Assembly (NCBI GenBank): GCA_903926565.1
Contig: CAIYJU010000158.1
Location: 1-56,859, forward strand
DNA: 56,859 bases
Origin: an uncultured Bacteroidales bacterium
Lineage (GTDB): Bacteria > Bacteroidota > Bacteroidia > Bacteroidales > FEN-979
Direction: 5' to 3'
This document shows positions 42,312-51,173 of this stretch, piece by piece. The notes under the pieces were generated by a model, which was given only the letters and a program-made list of their open reading frames with translations, made no database searches and had not been told where the DNA came from. The position numbers and the translations under genes were made by a program. Position 1 is the first letter of the stretch. Each line of letters begins with the position of its first letter.

Positions 42312-43055
42312 ATGAAAAAAATCAGAAAACATGTAACAGGAACCGGATACGGCATGGTTCAGTGCGTCCTGCTCCTGATGTTGATTTCAATGTCAGTTTT
42401 TTCGCAAAATGTTGCGATCAACACCACCCTCGCGCCCGCAAATACCGCTGCCGGGCTTGACATCGATTTTCCCGCCCAGGGATTTTTAATTCCCCGGGTG
42501 CCATTGAGCAGCACAACCAGCCACCAGCCGCTTGGTGACCATGTGGCCGGCATGGTGGTCTATAATTCCGGGGATGACATTGCAAAAGGTATTTATGTCG
42601 ACGACGGCTCAAAATGGGTTGCAGGCGCTGCTGCCGGTGCAACGCCGGGCGACATGCAATACTGGGACGGTACCAAATGGGCTGCAGTAACAGGAGGATT
42701 GCCCGGCCAGTACCTTACAGCCGGCACTGGAGGAGTTCCTCAATGGACGGGAAGTTCATCAGGATATGCAACACTGTCGACCTCCTCTGTGACCGATATT
42801 CTGACCACCACCGCGACCTGCGGTGGCACGATTACCGACGACGGGGGATTTGGTGTGACCGCCCGTGGAGTATGCTGGAGTACATCTCCCGTTCCCACCA
42901 CCTCCGGTTCAAAAACCACTGACGGCTCAGGCACAGGTGCTTTTACGAGCAGCATTACCGGGCTATCCACGGGAACAACCTACTATATCCGTTCTTATGC
43001 AACAAATATTTCCGGAACAGTTTACGGAAACCAGATAACTTTCACAACCAATTAA
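42312..43055 (+). CDS. Secreted protein with leader module and one fibronectin-like repeat
   Basis: This 247-residue protein has a signal peptide (MVQCVLLLMLISMSVFSQ) and the leader module also found in the next gene: NVAINTTLAPANTAAGLDI, GFLIPRVPL, HVAGMVVYN, GDMQYWDGTKWAAV and LPGQYLTAGTGGVPQW. One repeat follows (TCGGTITDDGGFGVTARGVC ending in YYIRSYATNISGTVYGNQI), of the type present twelve times in the downstream protein. It is a short single-repeat relative of the 1677-residue adhesin, 33 bases upstream of it. Function is unknown; it is probably an exported partner or subunit. Confidence 0.82.
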   Translation: MKKIRKHVTGTGYGMVQCVLLLMLISMSVFSQNVAINTTLAPANTAAGLDIDFPAQGFLIPRVPLSSTTSHQPLGDHVAGMVVYNSGDDIAKGIYVDDGSKWVAGAAAGATPGDMQYWDGTKWAAVTGGLPGQYLTAGTGGVPQWTGSSSGYATLSTSSVTDILTTTATCGGTITDDGGFGVTARGVCWSTSPVPTTSGSKTTDGSGTGAFTSSITGLSTGTTYYIRSYATNISGTVYGNQITFTTN

Positions 43056-43088
43056 AGCAACTGATAAAATTATTTTATAACACGCGAT

Positions 43089-46000
43089 ATGAAACAAATT
43101 GACCATACCTCCGCATTAAGGTTAACCAGAATATTTTATTTGTTTTTAATCCTTGTACTCGCTGTCCAGGGCAGTTTTGCACAGAATGTAGGTATCAACG
43201 CCTCAGGTGCGGCTCCCAATGCCAATGCAGGTCTGGATGTTGACTTCAGCAACAAAGGGGTCCTGATCCCCAGGGTGGCGCTGGTGAACGCAACGAGCGC
43301 CTCGCCCCTGTCTGGCCATGTTGCCGGCATGATCGTATACAACACTGCCACCACAGGTGATGTAACACCTGGCTTTTTTTACAATACAGGTTCCCGCTGG
43401 GTACCCGGCTTTCCGGCAGGCACGACCACGGGCGACATGCTCTACTGGAACGGGGCGGCATGGGTGAGGATCCCTGCAGGATCACCCGGCCAGTTGCTGC
43501 AATTCTCCCCTTCCGGCATCCCTGCCTGGGGAGGCTCAGCGCTTTCCACAATAACGACAGCAGCAGCCTCCTCCATTCTGGATGTAAGTGCCACCAGTGG
43601 CGGAAACATTTCCAGTGACGGGGGTTCTGCCGTTCTTTCACGCGGAGTTTGCTGGAATACATCCACCGGACCAACCATTGCCAATACAAAAACCACGGAT
43701 GGCGCGGGTACCGGGAGCTTCACCAGCTACCTGACCGGCCTTTCTGCATCAACAACATATTATGCAAGAGCCTACTCCATCAATGCAAGCAATGTAAGCT
43801 ATGGCAATGAAGTTTATTTTACCACTACCACGCCAACCATTCCTGTCCTTGATCCCACAACTGCCGCATCATTGGTTACTACAACCACGGCAACCAGTGG
43901 CGGAAACCTGACATCCACAGGAAATGCAGCCATTACAGAAAGGGGTATTTGCTATTCCACAACCAACCCACCGACTACAGCCAATACAAGAATAGTAGAT
44001 GGCGGTACCGGTCTTGGTTCCTTCACAAGCAATTTAACAGGATTGACCTCCAATACAGTATATTATGTACGTTCCTATGCCATCAACAGTGTTGGCGCAG
44101 GGTATGGAGCAGTGATGAGTTTCACCACACAGGCTATTGTGAGCACCACCATCGCTTCGGCCATTACCACAACGACTGCATCATCGGGCGGAACGATTAC
44201 TGTTGGAGGCGGAGCAGCCATTTCGGAGCGGGGGGTATGCTGGGGAACTTCATCCAACCCGACGATCGCTGGTTCAAAAACATCTGATGGCACTGCCACT
44301 GGTGTCTTTACCAGCGCCATCACCGGTTTATCTTATACAACTTTATACCATGTGCGTGCCTATGCAACCAATGCCAACGGCACCGTTTATGGCAGTGATT
44401 TAACTTTTACAACACTCACTCCTGGTCCCCCTGCCCTGGCTGCAACGACAGCTGCCTCTGCCATTACAGGATCGACTGCCACAAGTGGTGGTAATGTGAC
44501 CTCCAACGGAGGAGCGCCAATTACAGAAAGAGGTATTGTTTATTCTTTGTCTTCCAACCCTACTGTTTTAACCGGAACCAAAGTAATTGACGGCACACCG
44601 GGAACAGGCATTTTTACCAGCAATATGACCGGATTAAATTCCGGCGCCATGTATTATGTAAAAGCTTATGCAACGAATATTGCAGGTACCAGTTACGGCG
44701 CTCAAATATCCTTTACAACACGTCCGACGGTATCGGCTACGGCTGCCGCAACTTCGATAACCGCAACAACGGCCACTACCGGAGGAACGATAGCCCCATT
44801 CGCAACCGCGTCTTTGGTATGGTATTATGGAGTGGCATACAGCACTACTTCAAACGCACCTTCACCAACATTGGTTCAAACGGGTTCTTTTCCTCCAACC
44901 ACAGGAGTTAGCTATGTCACAAATTTAACCGGATTAACCTATGGTACACTATATTACATCAGAGCTTACGCAACAGGTAATGGATTTACAGTTTATGGAC
45001 CAGAGTTGAGTTTTACGACAACAGGTCAAACCGCGCCTATTGTAGCCTCAACGAATGCGATTACAATTATAACCGACAGATCCGCCACCAGCGGTGGTTC
45101 AATCACCAGCGACGGTGGATCAACCATAACAGCAAAAGGAGTTTGCTGGAGTATTAGTCCAAATCCTGTTAAGGGGGCAGGTAACTTCACCTCAAACGGT
45201 ACAGGCAATACCCCCTTTACCAGCAATATCACAGGATTGGCCAGCAGCACACTATATTATGTCAGGGCTTATGCCACAAATGCAATAGGAACCTCTTACG
45301 GACCCGCAGATGTTACTTTCACAACAACACATCTGTCGCCATATGCACTTGGGGATTATGTTGGGTACGGTTGGGTGGTTTATGTTGATCCGGCTACCGG
45401 GGGCGGACTTATTGTAAGCACTGATATAAGTTCAACCGCAGGATGGGGTTGCAATGGACTCAACGTTGCAGTTGGTACCGCATTGGGAACCGGACAGGCA
45501 AACACCAACCTGATTCTGGCAACAGATCTGGTTACGCGACCGATTGCCGCCAGTGTTGCCGACGATTATTCTGTAAGCTACGGCGGTACAACCTATAGCG
45601 ACTGGTATTTACCTTCTTCTGGCGAATGGGGTAAAATATATGCCATTGCCAGTACGGTCGGAGTAATGACTGGTACTAATAACTACTATACTTCTTCACA
45701 ATACGGTACTAATTATACTATGGCTAGTACCTATTTTACTACTGGCGGGAGTCAATTATACTCAAATGGCGCCCAGAGAATACCCGGTATAAATGATTAT
45801 GTATCCAGATTAAGGGTTATGCGCGACTTTGGCGGTACAGCAGCAGTTGCTCCTACGGTACTCTCTACTTATGCAGTTACTTCCATAAATGACATAGGTG
45901 GCACTTCGGGAGGTTATATTTCGAGTGATGGAGGCGCAACTGTTTCGGCGCGTGGCGTTTGCTGGGGTACAGCAACTGCGCCTGTTTTAGGCGCCGGGAA

Positions 46001-48122
46001 TTTCACAACCAACGGCACCGGGATGGGCAGCTTTACCAGTATTATTACCGGTCTTACTGCAGGCACTCCGTACTATGTCAGAGCTTATGCCACCAACAGT
46101 GCCGGAACAACTTACGGACCTGAAATTAACTTTACACCCATAACTCCCGGATTTCCCACTGTATCTTCAACTGTAGTTTCGGCCATTGGTGCAACCACTG
46201 CAACTACAGGGGGTAACGTAACAGACAATGGTGGTGGGACAATTACAGAACGTGGTGTTTGCTATGGCACAACATCCACACCAACAATTGCCAACTCCAC
46301 AGTCGTTGATCCGAATCCTGGAACCGGCGCTTTTACGAGCAATATCACCGGATTAACTACAGGTCAACTTTATTATGTAAGGGCTTACGCGACAAATGGT
46401 GCCGGCACAAGTTATGGCGCCATTTACAGCTTTACACCATTTACTTTCGCTACGGTAACAACTGATGTAATTACGAATATAGCAGCAACTTCAGCAACTT
46501 CAGGAGGAAATGTGACGAGTGAAAATGGCTCGGCGGTAACGGCACGAGGGGTTTGCTATGGCACAACTTCTTCACCGACAATTGTTGCCAACTTTGTCAT
46601 TGCTGATATTCCTGGCACCGGAACCGGAACGTTCGTAAGCAATTTAACGGGCTTAACACTTGGACTTACCTATTATGCCAGGGCTTATGCAACGAATGCT
46701 GCAGGAACTGCATATGGGAATGAGGAGATTTTTGTTACGGCAGGCCCAACTACTCCAACGGTTACCACTGATCAACCTACCAATGGAACCGAAACCACTG
46801 TAACTTCAGGAGGTACAGTCACCAACGACGGCGGATCAACTGTAACGGCTCGTGGTGTCGTTTGGAGTGCTACCGGTTTCCCGCCAACACTCGCTGACCC
46901 TCATACTATAGACGGCAGCGGCACAGGAACCTTTACCAGCAGTATCACTGGGTTAACAACTGGTAATTACTATACAATTATCGCCTATGCAACCAATAGT
47001 TCCGGAACAGCCTATGGAAACGAAGTTTATTACACACCTGTCGGGTTGCCAAATATCGGACCAGGGCAACTTACCTATTTTCCTGGTGATGAATTTGCAC
47101 AAATTGGTCTAAATATCATGAACGATGGAGGATCACCAATAACTGCTTGTGGTGCTGTTTGGAATACATTGCCAAATCCGACTGTTGAATTGAATGGCGG
47201 TATATCAATTGAAAACCTGGCTCCCATGCCATCTACTGCTGTTATTCAACCAATCGTTCAGTTAACTACTTATTATGTACGAGCATATGTTACCAATAGT
47301 TTTGGAACCAGTTACAGTCCGGAAATAATTTTCACACCTGGTGTTTTGGCTATACCTACAATTACAACTGATCCAATCATAAATAAGATTGGAGCTATTT
47401 CTGAAGGCGGTGCTACGGTTCTAAGTGATGGCGGAGAGGCTCTCATCAGTGCGGGACTTTGCTGGGGCACAGCAGCTAATCCAACAGTTGACATTAATCT
47501 TGGATTGACAGCCGACGGGTATTTGGGACAGTTCTACTCAATCATAAGCGGATTAACTGTCGGTACCACTTATCATGTAAGAGCCTATGCAACAAATGGA
47601 ATTGGCACAGGTTACGGGGCAGACATAACCTTTACTGCAACCGCTGCCTATGTTGGTCAGGTCATTCAGGGGGGCTGGATATTTGGCACAGTATTGAGTG
47701 TAGATTTAACCGGAGAACATGGAATAATCGCAGACACTTGGGGCAGTTGGGCAGCTACCGACTGGGGTTGTTATTCTACAACAACGGGTGCCACAGGAAT
47801 GACTGTAGGTACTGGTGCATCAAATACCACTGCCATTATCAATGATATTACAATTAACGCCTGTTCAAGTTCTCAAACTCCAAATGGTTTAAGTTTTGCC
47901 TCAGTAATGGCATTCTGGAATGGTCCGGAATGGTATCTTCCTTCTAAAGATGAAGTTGATTTCCTTCACACACAGGCTGCTGCCGCCGGATTGAGCCTAA
48001 TTGACCCGATGTGGAGTTCGACTGAAAGTGATGCCACCCATGCGTGGTACTTTGATGGAACGATGTGGAGCACTGACCTTAAATCAAGTCTTCATAACTA
48101 CTGGCCAATCCGTAATTTCTAA
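43089..48122 (+). CDS. Giant secreted repeat protein: 12 fibronectin-like repeats plus two DUF1566/lectin-fold domains
   Basis: This is a 1677-residue surface protein. After the signal peptide and leader module (NVGINASGAAPNANAGLDV, GVLIPRVAL) come six repeats of about 90 residues, whose common form is SGGNxTSDGGxxITERGVCx ... TGLTxxTxYYVRAYATN. A domain of about 165 residues resembling DUF1566/FISUMP follows near residues 750-915 (DWYLPSSGEWGKIYAI, YYTSSQYG, SRLRVMRDFG). Six more repeats then lead to a second such domain at the C-terminus (EWYLPSKDEVDFLHTQ, MWSSTESDATHAWYF). It ends NYWPIRNF with no T9SS tail. It is probably a long adhesin or fibre with lectin-fold tips; the ligand is unknown. 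Confidence 0.86.
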   Translation: MKQIDHTSALRLTRIFYLFLILVLAVQGSFAQNVGINASGAAPNANAGLDVDFSNKGVLIPRVALVNATSASPLSGHVAGMIVYNTATTGDVTPGFFYNTGSRWVPGFPAGTTTGDMLYWNGAAWVRIPAGSPGQLLQFSPSGIPAWGGSALSTITTAAASSILDVSATSGGNISSDGGSAVLSRGVCWNTSTGPTIANTKTTDGAGTGSFTSYLTGLSASTTYYARAYSINASNVSYGNEVYFTTTTPTIPVLDPTTAASLVTTTTATSGGNLTSTGNAAITERGICYSTTNPPTTANTRIVDGGTGLGSFTSNLTGLTSNTVYYVRSYAINSVGAGYGAVMSFTTQAIVSTTIASAITTTTASSGGTITVGGGAAISERGVCWGTSSNPTIAGSKTSDGTATGVFTSAITGLSYTTLYHVRAYATNANGTVYGSDLTFTTLTPGPPALAATTAASAITGSTATSGGNVTSNGGAPITERGIVYSLSSNPTVLTGTKVIDGTPGTGIFTSNMTGLNSGAMYYVKAYATNIAGTSYGAQISFTTRPTVSATAAATSITATTATTGGTIAPFATASLVWYYGVAYSTTSNAPSPTLVQTGSFPPTTGVSYVTNLTGLTYGTLYYIRAYATGNGFTVYGPELSFTTTGQTAPIVASTNAITIITDRSATSGGSITSDGGSTITAKGVCWSISPNPVKGAGNFTSNGTGNTPFTSNITGLASSTLYYVRAYATNAIGTSYGPADVTFTTTHLSPYALGDYVGYGWVVYVDPATGGGLIVSTDISSTAGWGCNGLNVAVGTALGTGQANTNLILATDLVTRPIAASVADDYSVSYGGTTYSDWYLPSSGEWGKIYAIASTVGVMTGTNNYYTSSQYGTNYTMASTYFTTGGSQLYSNGAQRIPGINDYVSRLRVMRDFGGTAAVAPTVLSTYAVTSINDIGGTSGGYISSDGGATVSARGVCWGTATAPVLGAGNFTTNGTGMGSFTSIITGLTAGTPYYVRAYATNSAGTTYGPEINFTPITPGFPTVSSTVVSAIGATTATTGGNVTDNGGGTITERGVCYGTTSTPTIANSTVVDPNPGTGAFTSNITGLTTGQLYYVRAYATNGAGTSYGAIYSFTPFTFATVTTDVITNIAATSATSGGNVTSENGSAVTARGVCYGTTSSPTIVANFVIADIPGTGTGTFVSNLTGLTLGLTYYARAYATNAAGTAYGNEEIFVTAGPTTPTVTTDQPTNGTETTVTSGGTVTNDGGSTVTARGVVWSATGFPPTLADPHTIDGSGTGTFTSSITGLTTGNYYTIIAYATNSSGTAYGNEVYYTPVGLPNIGPGQLTYFPGDEFAQIGLNIMNDGGSPITACGAVWNTLPNPTVELNGGISIENLAPMPSTAVIQPIVQLTTYYVRAYVTNSFGTSYSPEIIFTPGVLAIPTITTDPIINKIGAISEGGATVLSDGGEALISAGLCWGTAANPTVDINLGLTADGYLGQFYSIISGLTVGTTYHVRAYATNGIGTGYGADITFTATAAYVGQVIQGGWIFGTVLSVDLTGEHGIIADTWGSWAATDWGCYSTTTGATGMTVGTGASNTTAIINDITINACSSSQTPNGLSFASVMAFWNGPEWYLPSKDEVDFLHTQAAAAGLSLIDPMWSSTESDATHAWYFDGTMWSTDLKSSLHNYWPIRNF

Positions 48123-48190
48123 ACTGCGGGATTCAGTTAGAAAATTCATTGAAGAATCCATGTTCACACAGACATTAAAATAAAAGAACA

Positions 48191-51139
48191 ATGAAAAAAT
48201 ACATTCTAATCCCGGTTGCACTGCTTCTCTCCACCATGCTGTCGGCCCAGGGGCTCTACATCAACGGCGGGAAGATCAACATCAGCTCCGGTGCCACCCT
48301 TTATGTCCAGGGCACCACCGGGAACCTGCTCAACGTTACCAGCGGCGCTAGCAATGGCTCAATTGCACTGGACGGCACATTGAAGGTCGACGGTAATTAT
48401 ACCAACAACGTCTCCGGCGCAGATGTGCTGAGTACGGTGGGTGTCTCCAGCCAGGTTGTTTTGACAGGCACCACCGCGCAAACCCTTGGTGGATCTACCA
48501 GTACTCCTTTCGTATTCAACGACCTGCTGGTCAACAACGCGGCAGGGGTCACACTTTCAAAGAGCGCCACGGTGAACGGGGTGCTTACCCTCACCAGCGG
48601 AAATATTACAACCGGAACGAACTCACTCACCATCGAATCAGCAGGAAGTGTTGCCAGGACATCAGGTCACATTGTTGGCAACCTCAGTAAGTATGCAACT
48701 GCCGGCACTACGATCGCGCAAACATTTGAAGTTGGCACCGGGCCTGATTACACACCAGTGGGACTGACGTTTGCCAATGTCAGCACAGCAGGGTATGTCA
48801 CGGGAAAATCAACAGCAGGAGATCCTCCAATCATTACAGGGTCGAGGGTCGATCCCGCCAGGAGTGTCAACCGGTACTGGACCCTGACTGAAAACGGCGT
48901 TGTGTTTGACACCTACGATGCACAGTTCAATTTCGTCGCCGGTGACGTGGATGCAGGTGCAAACACCAGTAATTTCATAGTCGATAAATACAATGCACCC
49001 AACTGGACCGGAACAATAGTCGGAACGATTACGCCGGCCAGCATACAAGTGCTTGGACTGAACTCATTCAGTGATTTCTGGACCGGTGAAGTACTCTGCC
49101 TGCCAGCCAATGCAATTACCGGCCTTACAACCCAGTGTGCCGGAACAACAGGGGCTTCTTATGCTGTCACAACAAACAATACAGCCACAGCTACCTATGC
49201 ATGGTCATACAGCGGTACAGGTGCAACCTTAAGTTCAACAACCGGCAATGCAATTACGATCGACTTCGCGAACAATGCAACTGGCGGAACATTGACTGTG
49301 ACAGAAACCCTTACACTTACAGGCTGCTCCACACCCAATACCCTTGCAATAACAGTTAACCCAATGCCAGCCGCCAATGCCATTACCGGGTTGGCAACAC
49401 TGTGTGCCGGATCGGCAGGAGTCTCTTACGCTGTAACTACGAACAATGCAGGTACAGCTACCTATGCATGGTCATACAGCGGTGCAGGTGCATCCTTAAG
49501 TTCAACAACCGGCAATGCAATTACGATCAACTTCGCGAACAATGCAACAAGCGGAACACTGACCGTGGTTGAAACCATCACTTCAACAGGATGCGCTGCA
49601 ACCAACACCCTGGCAATCACAGTTAACCCATTGCCAGCTGCCAATGCCATTACCGGCCTTACAACCCAGTGTGCCGGAACAACATTAGCTGGTTATGCTG
49701 TCACAACAAATAATTCAGGTACAGCGACCTATGCATGGTCATACAGCGGTACCGGTGCGACCTTAAGTTCAACAACCGGCAATGCAATTACGATCGACTT
49801 TGCCAACAATGCAACTGGCGGAACACTCACCGTGGTTGAAACCATTACTGCAACAGGCTGTGCTGCAACGAACACCCTGGCAATAACAGTCAACCCTTTG
49901 CCAATCGCCAATGCAATTACAGGCCTGGCAGGACTGTGTGCCGGAACTACAGGAGCCGCTTACGGTGTAACTGCGAACAATACGGGCACAGCTACCTATG
50001 CATGGTCTTACAGCGGTACAGGCGCAACCTTAAGTTCAACAACCGGCAATGCAATTACGATCGACTTTGCAAACAATGCAACAGGCGGAACACTCACCGT
50101 GGTTGAAACCATTACTGCAACAGGCTGTTCCACAACCAACACCCTGGCCATAACAGTTAATCCCCTGGTGGGCGCTGCAGGGGCCATCACCGGGACTGCG
50201 TCTGCTACCCCGGGCACATCGGGTGTACCCTATTCTGTTGCCGCCATTGCAAATGCAACCAGCTATATCTGGTCGTTCAGCGGCACAGGAGTTACAATAC
50301 ATGGTACAACTAACAGTGTGACACTTGATTTCGCTTTGAATGCTACGGAAGGTCAGTTAACCGTAAAAGGCAGCAATTCCTGCGGCAATGGTGCTTCATC
50401 CTTCATTGACCTCACGATGAATAAATCGCTGAACATTACTGTTTTTCTCGAAGGCCCTTATGCCGGTGCTGGTTCGATGAATACTTCTTTGAACGACAAT
50501 CTGCTCATACCATCCCTTCAACCTTATAACACACTTCCCTGGAGCTATGGCGGAACGGAATACACCTTGCCTGTACCTGCAGATGTCGTGGACTGGGTAT
50601 TAATCGAACTCAGGGATGCCGCTTCTCCTGAACTGGCAATTCCCGACACCAAACTGGCCGGATGGCCCAAAGCCTATTTCCTGAAATCAGACGGTGCCAT
50701 TGTCGATCTCGACGGCACCAGCATGCCGATAATCGGTAATCCTTCGGTTGTCAACAATCTCTATGTTGTGGTTCGTCACAGAAACCACCTGGCTGTGATC
50801 AGCAACTACGGGATGGACCTGAATGCCAATGCATATACCTACAACTTCAGCACCGCTATAACACAGGCTTTCGGAGGCGCAGACGGGTATAAGCAGATCG
50901 GATCCGGAGTGTTTGGAATGGTCACTGGAGATGCAGATGCAGATGGATCTATCACGGGATTGGATTACTCTGCATGGGCTACCACCTTCGGGGAAAGTGT
51001 CGTTTATTTTTCATCAGATCTTGATTTTGATTCAAATATAACAGGCCTGGACTATTCAAGATGGGCCTCTAATTTTGGTCTGAGTCATCCTGTTGACGCA
51101 GCCCGGATTCCTTATTTATATACTTCACAGGTACCTTAA
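48191..51139 (+). CDS. Secreted PKD/Ig-like repeat protein with C-terminal dockerin-like motifs
   Basis: This 982-residue protein has a signal peptide (MKKYILIPVALLLSTMLSAQ). A beta-helical N-terminal region of about 290 residues follows (LYINGGKINISSGATLYVQG, LLVNNAAGVTLSKSATVNG, WTLTENG). Four near-identical 89-residue PKD-like repeats come next (ATYAWSYSGTGATLSSTTGN, NTLAITVNP), then a degenerate fifth. The C-terminus has paired calcium-loop motifs typical of type I dockerin domains: GDADADGSITGLDYSAW near residue 910 and DLDFDSNITGLDYSRW about 30 residues later. It may bind cohesin-like partners or be a structural scaffold; no T9SS tail is visible. Confidence 0.84.
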   Translation: MKKYILIPVALLLSTMLSAQGLYINGGKINISSGATLYVQGTTGNLLNVTSGASNGSIALDGTLKVDGNYTNNVSGADVLSTVGVSSQVVLTGTTAQTLGGSTSTPFVFNDLLVNNAAGVTLSKSATVNGVLTLTSGNITTGTNSLTIESAGSVARTSGHIVGNLSKYATAGTTIAQTFEVGTGPDYTPVGLTFANVSTAGYVTGKSTAGDPPIITGSRVDPARSVNRYWTLTENGVVFDTYDAQFNFVAGDVDAGANTSNFIVDKYNAPNWTGTIVGTITPASIQVLGLNSFSDFWTGEVLCLPANAITGLTTQCAGTTGASYAVTTNNTATATYAWSYSGTGATLSSTTGNAITIDFANNATGGTLTVTETLTLTGCSTPNTLAITVNPMPAANAITGLATLCAGSAGVSYAVTTNNAGTATYAWSYSGAGASLSSTTGNAITINFANNATSGTLTVVETITSTGCAATNTLAITVNPLPAANAITGLTTQCAGTTLAGYAVTTNNSGTATYAWSYSGTGATLSSTTGNAITIDFANNATGGTLTVVETITATGCAATNTLAITVNPLPIANAITGLAGLCAGTTGAAYGVTANNTGTATYAWSYSGTGATLSSTTGNAITIDFANNATGGTLTVVETITATGCSTTNTLAITVNPLVGAAGAITGTASATPGTSGVPYSVAAIANATSYIWSFSGTGVTIHGTTNSVTLDFALNATEGQLTVKGSNSCGNGASSFIDLTMNKSLNITVFLEGPYAGAGSMNTSLNDNLLIPSLQPYNTLPWSYGGTEYTLPVPADVVDWVLIELRDAASPELAIPDTKLAGWPKAYFLKSDGAIVDLDGTSMPIIGNPSVVNNLYVVVRHRNHLAVISNYGMDLNANAYTYNFSTAITQAFGGADGYKQIGSGVFGMVTGDADADGSITGLDYSAWATTFGESVVYFSSDLDFDSNITGLDYSRWASNFGLSHPVDAARIPYLYTSQVP
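49109..50175 (+). repeat. Four 267-bp tandem coding repeats (PKD-like units)
   Basis: Units start at 49109, 49376, 49643 and 49910, each opening with an AATGC(A/C)ATTAC(C/A)GG type word and carrying a nearly invariant block for YSG(T/A)GA(T/S)LSSTTGN. The exact 267-base period and high nucleotide identity point to recent expansion or continuing gene conversion. Confidence 0.92.
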
Positions 51140-51173
51140 TAAAACATAGAATTTCAACTTAAAAATCATTAAT

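Noticed and set aside
45660..45790. Asn/Tyr/Ser/Thr-rich stretch in the giant protein as a diversity-generating retroelement variable region
   Set aside because: The fold fits DUF1566, but the stretch aligns with the ordinary YWSS motif region, it is internal, and there is no template repeat or reverse transcriptase in the window.
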